This document shows, in pieces, positions 52,097-61,400 of a stretch of 64,000 nucleotides of DNA. The stretch covers positions 1,178,001 through 1,242,000 of the forward strand of contig OZ220707.1 of NCBI GenBank assembly GCA_965116685.1, given 5' to 3'. A program made the translations under genes and the position numbers. Under the pieces are notes generated by a model, which saw only the letters and a program-made list of their open reading frames with translations, ran no database searches and was not told the DNA's origin. The stretch's first letter is position 1, and the number at the start of each line of letters is the position of its first letter. This DNA comes from Bin80 sp965116685 (GTDB lineage: Bacteria; Bacteroidota; Rhodothermia; Rhodothermales; Bin80).

Positions 52097-54066
52097 GTGC
52101 TGGGCAGAAAATACAAAAAATGGCCAATAATCTTTGATTCAAGGTCTATGGAGTAGTTTTCGAGAATCGTTTCGGTTGCGAATTTTTAGGATTCAGGTAA
52201 TTTCTGGGGGGATTTGGGGAGATTGCAGGGGATCTGGTCCCCTAAGGCAGAATTCTTCGCATCTTTTAGGGGGCAAAAGGTTAACCCTGTTTGGACTTGG
52301 GCGTTGAATCTTCAACCATTTCTCTTTTTCACATGCGTAAGGTTTTTCAAGCTCAAATGACGATTGGCACCGTTCCCATTGAGGAGATTGAGCTGGATCT
52401 CAAGAGTCGGGACGATGTGATTGCCTATCTGTATGGGGTCCAACAGATCTTCAAGAACCCTCGGACCCGAAAACAGCTTTTTGATCTGATGGACTCCGGC
52501 TACAATCCTAGGGTCCGCAAGGATCGTGGACGTCCAGGGATGGACCTGTGGAGGATCGTGGTATTGGCGGGCTTGCGTCAAGCGATCCACTGTGACTATG
52601 ATCGTCTGGCGGTATTGGCGAATGGGTTAAAGTCCCTTCGCCAGATGATGGGACACAGCGATGAAGACGACACGCAGTACAACCGTCAGACAATCCAGGA
52701 TAATGTGTCGGGCCTGTCTCCGGATCTTCTTGGGCAGATGAATACTCTGGTGGTGAAACAGGGGCACCAAGCCGTAGGGCACACCGAGGGAGAACTGTTG
52801 AAAACACGAGGAGACTCCAAAGTCGTCAAGACGAATGTTGAGTTTCCCACGGATGTGCGTCTGATGTGGGATACGATTCGGTGTATGATCCGCGGGTGTG
52901 TACGGGTATCGAAGCAGTCGGGGCTTGGGGGCTGGCAGCAACATGCCTATCTTCAGCGAGAGACGTACAAATTATTTCAATCCATCCGCACGGCTCGGCA
53001 GTACAAATCCAACCACGAGGGGGTAGAAGCATACCTGGCGTACTGTTGCAAGATTCGGGAGAAAGCGGAACAACTGCTTCGCGATTTGGATGCATTTCTT
53101 ACGTCGCCCATGGATCAGAACCATGTGGGTCAACCTTCTGGCTTGGATGCAAAACAGCTGGCTCAGCTGCAGAGTGCAAAGGTTCGGATCGTGGAGTTGG
53201 TCGCCTATGCGGCGAAATTTGCAGACCACATTGATCGTCGCATTCTGCGGGGAGAAACGATTCCTTCCGAGGAGAAGGTGATTTCTATTTTCAAACCGCA
53301 TACGTGTTGGATCAAGAAAGGCAAAGTCGGCGTCGTATGCGAGTTAGGGGTTCCGGTTGCGATGATTGAGGATGAGCATCAATTTGTCTTGGGATACGAA
53401 ATTATATGGACCGGGACGGACAAGGATGTGGCCGTATCCTTGATTAAATCGGCGCAAGCGATCTACCCAGACGCTCGGAGTTGTTCGTTGGGTCGGGGGT
53501 TTTACAGTCCAGAAACGTTTGACGAATTGGATCAGTTGTTAGAGGTCAACGCAACGCTGAAGAAGGGGCGCTGTACGAAAGAGGAGCAGGAACGTCAGGC
53601 AACGGACTCGTTCAAGCAAGGACGCAAAGGACATTCGGCAGTGGAATCTGCACGGAATAATTTAGGCCAACGAGGATGGGATGTGGTGCGTGAAGTGAGC
53701 CCAGAAAGCTTTGAGCGGGTTGTAGCTACCGCCGTCCTGGCGGCCAATCTCCATCGGCTCGGACGTCTGGTTCTCAGCCAAGAACTGAAACGTGCCAAAC
53801 GCCGACGGCGTGCAGCGTAGGAGATCCCTGAAGTCGAGTCAAGATATGACCGCGCGTTCGACGCGGATGGCAGAGGTACGTTCGGACTGCACGAAATCTA
53901 CGGATATAGCATTGCAACACGACAAGAACAAAGCCAAAAACGGACGCGAAAGGGACCGAATGGACACGGGGCCTCCAAAATTCGTCATGTCGCGGGGAAA
54001 ATTGAGGAAACCTCCCAACTTCTACTGAGTCGAAATTCAAAAAAACAGCTATTTTCTGCCAAGCAC
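52097..54066 (+). mobile_element. ISNCY-type insertion sequence with TIRs and 6-bp target duplication
   Basis: The left end GTGCTGGGCAGAAAATA (52097-52113) and the complement of the right end, GTGCTTGGCAGAAAATA (54050-54066), match at 16 of 17 positions. TATCTA flanks both sides (52091-52096 and 54067-54072), giving a 6-bp duplication. The element is 1970 bp with one transposase gene. It lies inside the left noncoding part of the ISL3 element, so it arrived later. Confidence 0.85.
52333..53820 (+). CDS. ISNCY-family transposase
   Basis: A 495-aa transposase. The N-terminal half is helix-rich (DVIAYLYGVQQIFKNPRTRK, DRGRPGMDLWRIVVLAGLRQ). The catalytic part has VISIFKPHTCWIKKGKVGV and LGYEIIWTGTDKDVAVSL. 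It ends with a glutamate-containing GHSAVESARNNLGQRG and the basic KRAKRRRRAA. The DDE residues are plausible but not individually proven. ATG at 52333 is chosen over 52291. The 246 bp from the stop to the right end contain no gene that I trust. Confidence 0.82.
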   Translation: MRKVFQAQMTIGTVPIEEIELDLKSRDDVIAYLYGVQQIFKNPRTRKQLFDLMDSGYNPRVRKDRGRPGMDLWRIVVLAGLRQAIHCDYDRLAVLANGLKSLRQMMGHSDEDDTQYNRQTIQDNVSGLSPDLLGQMNTLVVKQGHQAVGHTEGELLKTRGDSKVVKTNVEFPTDVRLMWDTIRCMIRGCVRVSKQSGLGGWQQHAYLQRETYKLFQSIRTARQYKSNHEGVEAYLAYCCKIREKAEQLLRDLDAFLTSPMDQNHVGQPSGLDAKQLAQLQSAKVRIVELVAYAAKFADHIDRRILRGETIPSEEKVISIFKPHTCWIKKGKVGVVCELGVPVAMIEDEHQFVLGYEIIWTGTDKDVAVSLIKSAQAIYPDARSCSLGRGFYSPETFDELDQLLEVNATLKKGRCTKEEQERQATDSFKQGRKGHSAVESARNNLGQRGWDVVREVSPESFERVVATAVLAANLHRLGRLVLSQELKRAKRRRRAA

Positions 54067-54139
54067 TATCTATGAGCATAGGATTGATTGTTTTGTTATC
54101 TTCGGCTATGTTTTTGTGCCAACAATCAAACAATACCCG

Positions 54140-55396
54140 ATGGCCTTACGTATTGAAGATATCAACCATCTTTTAGGGATTTCCTCTCCTTGGGAGGTTT
54201 CGGAGATCAAGCAGGACAAAGTATCGTTTATGGCAGAGATTCATGTAACCTGTTCAAAGGATTCGGTTTTTCACTGTCCTGAGTGTGGGGAAGTTTGTCT
54301 TGGCTATGACCACCGTGTCCGCAAGTGGCGTCATACCGGGATCTGTAATTATCAGACCAAAGTAGTGGCAAAGGTGCCATGTGTGTCGTGTTCGGAGCAT
54401 GGAATCCAGACGGTTTCGGTTCCTTGGGCCGATGCGCGCGTGAGTTTTACGACTGCGTTTGAGTCTCATGTGATTGACGCGTTGCAGGATTCGACCAGTA
54501 TTTCAACGGTGGCGAGTCGAGTGAATGCAAGTTGGACACTGATTGCCCATATCATGGAGCGTGCGGTGAATCGAGGGCTTGCACGCAGGACCGAAGAATC
54601 CATTGCCCATATCTGCGTGGATGAGACCTCGTACAAAAAAGGACACAATTACATCACCGTGGTGTCCGATCCGAACACAGGGACTGTGCAATATGTCGGC
54701 GAGGGTCGGACAATGACAAGCTTGAACGGGTATTATGGTGGCTGTTCTGCCGAGCAGCTCAACGCCATTGAGAGTGTGAGTATGGATATGTGGCCCGCGT
54801 ATATCAGTGCCACGAAAGCGTGGGTCCCCAACGCAGGATACAAGATTGCATTTGATCGCTTTCATGTCGCCAAATACATTGGCGAGGCGGTGGATGCAGT
54901 TCGCCGGCAGGAGAACCGGGAATTGCGGAAAGAAGAAATCTACGATCTCACTGGAACCAAATATGATTGGCTGAGCAATACGAAGAATATGTCTCCGCGG
55001 CAAAAGAAACGATTCCACCAATTAAAGAACAGTTCGCTGAAAACGGCGCTTGCATGGGCCATCAAGGAATTGTCCCAGAAGTTGTGGCACTATGTCAGTC
55101 CTACTTGGGCACTCAAAGGATGGAAACGGTGGTTATCCTGGGCCATGCGTTGTCGACTTGAACCCATGAAAAAAGCCGCCAAGACCCTCAAGAATCATCT
55201 ATGGGGAATCATAAATGCAGTCGTTCTAAAAGTCGGTAATGGCCCAGCGGAAAGTATAAATAGCCGCATCAAAACCGTCAAAGTTCGTGCGCGGGGATTC
55301 AGAAACAAACAGCGGTTTGCCAATGCAATCTACTTCTATCTCGGAGGACTGGATCTGTATCCCGAAGGCTTCCAAAAACAGGCCACCCACTCGTAA
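54140..55396 (+). CDS. ISL3-family transposase
   Basis: A 418-aa DDE transposase. The N-terminal zinc-finger-like part is HCPECGEVCLGYDHRVRKWRH and CVSCSEHG. The DDE domain has the first aspartate in ICVDETSYKKGHNY, the second in VSMDMWPAYISATKAW, and DRFHVAKYIGEAVDAVRR, with the final glutamate in NGPAESINSRIKTVKVRARG. All motifs are intact and the frame is open, so it may be active. The stop lies 12 bp before the right end of the element. Confidence 0.92.
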   Translation: MALRIEDINHLLGISSPWEVSEIKQDKVSFMAEIHVTCSKDSVFHCPECGEVCLGYDHRVRKWRHTGICNYQTKVVAKVPCVSCSEHGIQTVSVPWADARVSFTTAFESHVIDALQDSTSISTVASRVNASWTLIAHIMERAVNRGLARRTEESIAHICVDETSYKKGHNYITVVSDPNTGTVQYVGEGRTMTSLNGYYGGCSAEQLNAIESVSMDMWPAYISATKAWVPNAGYKIAFDRFHVAKYIGEAVDAVRRQENRELRKEEIYDLTGTKYDWLSNTKNMSPRQKKRFHQLKNSSLKTALAWAIKELSQKLWHYVSPTWALKGWKRWLSWAMRCRLEPMKKAAKTLKNHLWGIINAVVLKVGNGPAESINSRIKTVKVRARGFRNKQRFANAIYFYLGGLDLYPEGFQKQATHS

Positions 55397-55423
55397 AAGC
55401 GAAGAGCCATAAACCAAAATAAT

Positions 55424-58400
55424 ATGGACAGTGGTAAGGCGAGAATAATGATTTCCCTCTATGACGGAAATGGTTTCAAGGCCTGTGCCAGGCATGCCCT
55501 GATTCTCATTGGTCTTGGGATGTTATTATTGCCTGGAGTCGCCCTCGGACAAGCGCAAGCGCCGAAGATTCGAATCCATACCGGTGCGAATTCACAGGAA
55601 TTCCTCAATTCACACATACAGGCTTTCGAAAAAAGCCAGCAGGAAGTCGTAGACCATCGCATTGTACTTTCTGATAAACGGGGCGCTTTCATCTCTGCGT
55701 CTGAGGCTACTGGGTTAAGCGGAAAGGAACGGTTCCATGGAATATCTTCTCATAGCCTACTAGCCCATCTTTTGGAGTCCAGTACGGATAACGTAGTGCA
55801 GTCCATCCATGCAGGTGGATTTGTGGAAGACCGATTGAGAAGTTTACAAAAGGCGATCGGGAATGCCCAGAATCCACTGACGATTTTGGAAGGAAACCCG
55901 AAAACCTTCGGGGTTAGTCTCACTGCCCAACCTACAGAAAATGTGACGATCACGATTGCCGGGCATAAGGATACGGACTTACAGGTGAGCCCAACGGAAC
56001 TGACGTTTGACAACTTAAACTGGAATGTAAAGCAGACCGTTACGGTGGAAGAGAACCATGATGACGATGATGCGGGTGAAACCGTAAAACTAACATTCAC
56101 GATTTCTGGGAATGCTACAAGTTCAATCGGTGAGAATATGACTATACAGATCTTGGACGATGAACACCCATGGGAACTTGTACCTCTATCGCTTCTAGAG
56201 GGATCTAAGAAATCTTTTGAGGTTCCACTTCTGCCTGCATTGGCACCGCCTTCAGGGAATGTGACGTTCACAATTACCGGTCAAGAAGGCACAAAGCTAT
56301 TTCTTGATCAAACGACACTGATGTTCCCAGAAAAAGAATGGCAGCAAAATCAATCCGTGTCCTTGGGATCAACACCAAACGCTGAAATTGCGGATGAGCA
56401 TCTAACGCTAACGTTCACTGCCTCAGGAGGAGGCTATACCGGCTTGAAATATACAAAAGATATAACCATCCTAGATCGGGCCCCAGATGAGCTTTTGATT
56501 CCAGAGGGCTCCACTATAGAAGAGTATTCTTACCGTATTTATGCCTTCCCTCCAAAAGCTGATCATCTAATCGCTGACTTTTCGGGCCATGATGGCACGG
56601 ATTTAACGGTGAATCCAGAACAATTAATTTTCAGGAAAGACACTTGGGGTTGGGAATGTGATCAGATTTCTTTTCTTTGTTCAGGTTGGGAGTCAGTAAC
56701 ACTCACGGCGGGAGAGGATGATGATGCTGTGGATGATCAATTTCTTTTGCGTTCGACCATCACTGGGCCACCAGGAGAACTTCATGTAAACAGTAGTGTT
56801 CTGACCTATATTAGAATTGAGGATAATGATGATCCAGGGTTGATCGTGGCTCCCTCAAATTTAGAGTTCCACGAGGGGGACGAAAGTGCAAAGACATTCA
56901 CGGTTAAGCTTTCGGAGCCGCCCTTGGGGGATTTAGGACCCAATGATGTTACGGTCACGATCCCCTCCTCCTTTTCAGGATTTTTGACAACGAATCCAAG
57001 TAGTCTAACTTACACCTCTTCAAACTGGACTGAGGCGCAAGAGGTGACACTAAAGCCGAAACATCATGATGATGACTTTGAGGACGAAATCGGGACATTG
57101 TGGGTGACCGCAAACGGGGGAGGCTATGATGGGGAGCGGGGCGGTATTGATTTGAAAATCATTGATGATGATATACCCAAACTTATCGTCCCTCAATCGT
57201 GGGATGTGCAGGAAGGAAGAGATGAAAACGGCATATGGTCCAGTGAAAAATTCCAAATCAAACTTAATGGGCAGCTTACCGGCAATAATAAGGTAACGGT
57301 AAATATTTCGGGACATGAGGATACGGATTTGCAGGTATCCCCAAAGAGGCTAACCTTTGGTCACAGAGATTGGGAGCTCGCCAGTATACGCGGATGGGTG
57401 TACATTCATGCATGGAATGATGCTGATAATGTGGACGATACGGTAGAACTTAAACTCACGGCATCGGGTTACTTCTCGGCTACGGAATTCGTTACCGTTA
57501 CAATTAAAGACAACGATGATAAACACTTAGACGATGTAGCGGGCATTGTCGTGAAGCCAGCTGCGTTGACCCTATCAGAGGGGCTTTCAGGCGATATCGC
57601 GGTATCACTGGCGGCGGAGCCAACTAGGGATGTGGCAATAACCTTGAGCAAAGAGGTGGGCTCAGATCTGGACTGGGACTTTGGTTACCTGCACTATGGC
57701 ATAAACTGGAACACCGAACGGATAGTGAAACTCACTGCAGGTGAGGATGATGATTTTGAGAACGATTCCCTGCGCTTAACGCTGACGGCATCTGGAGGCG
57801 GGTATGATAATATAACCGAAACCGTCACCGTGGCGATCATCGACAATGATGTAGCGGGTTTGACCGTCCCGAATACAGCGGAGGTGGCCGAAGGAAAAAG
57901 TGCCGACATCAAGATGAAACTCTCCGCAGCGCCTTCCGGTAATGTGACTGTGGTGATTGCCGGACATGCGGGCACCGACTTGACACTAGATAAGACGAGC
58001 CTGACTTTTACCAGCACAACTTGGAATATCGAACAGTCCGTGACTCTCACCGCAGGAGAGGATGATGATTTTGAGAACGAGTCAGTGCCCTTAAGGCTGG
58101 AGGCATCCGGTGGAGGCTACGATGTAACCGAAGACGTCGTCGTGACGATCACGGACAATGATTCGGCGGGTTTGATTGCCCCGAATTCGGTGGCGGTGAC
58201 CGAAGGGAAACGTACGGACATCAAAGTGAAGCTCGCAGCAGCACCTTCCAGCACGGTGACGGTGACCGTTACCGGTCATGCAGGCACCGATTTGGCACCG
58301 GATAAGCCCAACCTGACCTTTACCACCGCGAACTGGGACACCGAACAGACCGTGACCCTCACTGCGGGAGAGGATGATGATTTTGTGAACGATTCCATAC

Positions 58401-61400
58401 TCTTAAAGCTGACGGCCTCGGGAGGAGGCTACACTGGAAAGACGGCAAATATCACGGTAACGATTGAGGATAACGATGCCGCGGGTTTGACTGTCCCGAG
58501 AACAGCGGAGGTGGAGGAAGGAAAAAGTGCCGACATCAAGATGAAACTCTCCGCAGCGCCTTCCGGTAATGTGACTGTGGTGATTGCCGGACATGCGGGC
58601 ACCGACTTGACACTAGATAAGACGAGCCTGACTTTTACCAGCACAACTTGGAATATCGAACAGTCCGTGACTCTCACCGCAGGAGAGGATGATGATTTTG
58701 AGAACGAGTCAGTGCCCTTAAGGCTGGAGGCATCCGGTGGAGGCTACGATGTAACCGAAGACGTCGTCGTGACGATCACGGACAATGATTCGGCGGGTTT
58801 GATTGCCCCGAATTCGGTGGCGGTGACCGAAGGGAAACGTACGGACATCAAAGTGAAGCTCGCAGCAGCACCTTCCAGCACGGTGACGGTGACCGTTACC
58901 GGTCATGCAGGCACCGATTTGGCACCGGATAAGCCCAACCTGACCTTTACCACCGCGAACTGGGACACCGAACAGACCGTGACCCTCACTGCGGGAGAGG
59001 ATGATGATTTTGTGAATGATTCCGTACTCTTAAAGCTGACGGCCTCGGGAGTAGGCTACAACCTAACAAAACTCATTACTGTGCAGATCACGGACAATGA
59101 TTCGGCAGGACTAACCGTTCCGAGTTCCGTAGTGGTGACCGAAGGGGGAAGTACGGACATTGGTGTGGTGTTGTCGGCAGTGCCTTCCGGTGATGTAACC
59201 ATCGCCATTACCGGGCATGCAGGCACCGACCTGTCACCGGATAAGCCCAACCTGACCTTTACCACCGCGAACTGGGACACCGAACAGACCGTGACCCTCA
59301 CTGCGGGAGAGGATGATGATTTTGTGAATGAGTCTGTGCTTTTGAAGCTGACGGTCTTAGGTGGAGGCTATAGTCTAACGAAAACGGTCTCCGTGACGAT
59401 TGAGGACAATGATTCGGCAGGACTAACCGTTCCGAGTTCCGTAGTGGTGACCGAAGGGGGAAGTACGGACATTGGTGTGGTGTTGTCGGCAGTGCCTTCC
59501 GGTGATGTAACCATCGCCATTACCGGGCATGCAGGCACCGACCTGTCACCGGATAAGCCCAACCTGACCTTTACCACCGCGAACTGGGACACCGAACAGA
59601 CCGTGACCCTCACTGCGGGAGAGGATGATGATTTTGTGAATGAGTCTGTGCTTTTGAAGCTGACGGTCTTAGGTGGAGGCTATAGTCTAACGAAAACGGT
59701 CTCCGTGACGATTGAGGACAATGATTCGGCAGGACTAACCGTTCCGAGTTCCGTAGTGGTGACCGAAGGGGGAAGTACGGACATTGGTGTGGTGTTGTCG
59801 GCAGTGCCTTCCGGTGATGTAACCATCGCCATTACCGGGCATGCAGGCACCGACCTGTCACCGGATAAGCCCAACCTGACCTTTACCACCGCGAACTGGG
59901 ACACCGAACAGACGTTGATCCTTAGGGCAGGAGAGGATGATGATTTTGTGAACGAGTCTGTGCCTTTGAAGCTGACGGTCTTAGGTGGAGGCTATAGTCT
60001 AACGAAAACGGTCTCCGTGACGATTGAGGACAATGATTCGGCAGGACTAACCGTTCCGAGTTCCGTAGTGGTGACCGAAGGGGGAAGTATGGACATTGGT
60101 ATGGTGTTGTCGGCAGTGCCTTCCGGTGATGTAACCATCGCCATTACCGGGCATGCAGGCACCGACCTGACACCAGATAAGTCGATCCTGACCTTTACCA
60201 GCACAACTTGGAATATTGAACAGTCCGTGGCCCTCACCGCAGGAGAGGATGATGATTTTGAGAACGATCGTGTGGACTTAAAGCTGGCGGCATCCGGCGG
60301 AGGCTACGCCGATGTGACAGAAACAGTCCGGGTAACGATTGAGGATGATGATACACCGCCCACTTCGGTGGCCGTGACCTTGTCAGCTGTTCCCACTTCG
60401 GTAGACGAAGGCGAGTCGGTCAGGATGATGGCAACGTTGTCCGAACCCCTGCCGGATGCAGTGACGATAACCTTGCAGTATGCGCCCGGCGAGCCGCCAA
60501 CGGAACCTGGCGATTATGCTCCTCTGGATCGGATCACGATTCAAGCGGGATCCCAATCTGGATGGGGAGATCTTTACATCCAGGATGATGATATTTCGGA
60601 AGGGGAGGAGCGGTTGGCGGTCGCCATCAACGGGAGTCGATTACCCTCTGAAGTAGAGCTTGGCAGCCCCTCCTCGGTGGAGATTACGATTCTGGACGAT
60701 GACCCGCCCCCACCGGTGGAAGTGTCGCTGTCCGCGGTCCCCAATCCGGTGGATGAAGGCAAGTTGGTCCAGGTAACGGCGACGCTGACGGGGGTACTTG
60801 AGACCGATGTAGTGGTTCCATTGGAGTATAATAATGCAACGAATCATCCACCGGAATTGGGCGACTACACGCGGCTTTCCGGCATCATAATTTTCCGTGG
60901 TGATACGGAAGGATCGGGACAGATTCAGACTATTGAGGATGCCGATGTGGAGGATGAGACCTTTATTGTATCCTTGGGACAGCTGCCGCCGGATTTGCTA
61001 CAGCCGGGCAGAGAAACGTCCCAAGGTGTGACGATCCGTGATATTACTTCGTCGGAGGTAAGTGTCAATCTGTCCGCGGCCCCCGATTTCGTGAAGGAGG
61101 GCAAGTCGGTAACGGTGACGGCAACCCTGTCCGAAACATATGGCACCGATGTAACGATTCCATTGACGCTGACGGCCGGCACGGCAGATACCCGGGATTA
61201 CCAGGCACCAGCCCCGGTTCAGATTGCGATCAAGGCTGGAGAGAGGAATGGGACCTACTCAATTCATACAGTTGATGATCAGATTGCAGAGGGTAACGAG
61301 ACCTTCACGGTGGCACTTGGCGCTCTACCGCTCAATCTGGACCATGGGGAGCAATCATTGGTGAAGGTAACGATCACCGATGATGATGAAGCAAAGATTA

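Larger units (their letters stand above)
52039..55408 (+). mobile_element. ISL3-family insertion sequence, interrupted by an ISNCY element
   Basis: The right end is GAAGAGCC at 55401-55408, the complement of the GGCTCTTC start typical of ISL3 termini. A related, imperfect left end begins GGCTTCCCC at 52039 and shares GAGTGGGT with the right end after a 2-base gap. The 1281-bp transposase frame lies at the right. The left noncoding part is split by the 1970-bp ISNCY element. No 8-bp target duplication is evident, so the left boundary is tentative. Confidence 0.6.

Noticed and set aside
53792..54028. Possible 78-aa gene after the ISNCY transposase
   Set aside because: Overlaps the transposase end, has no recognisable features and lies in the element's noncoding tail.
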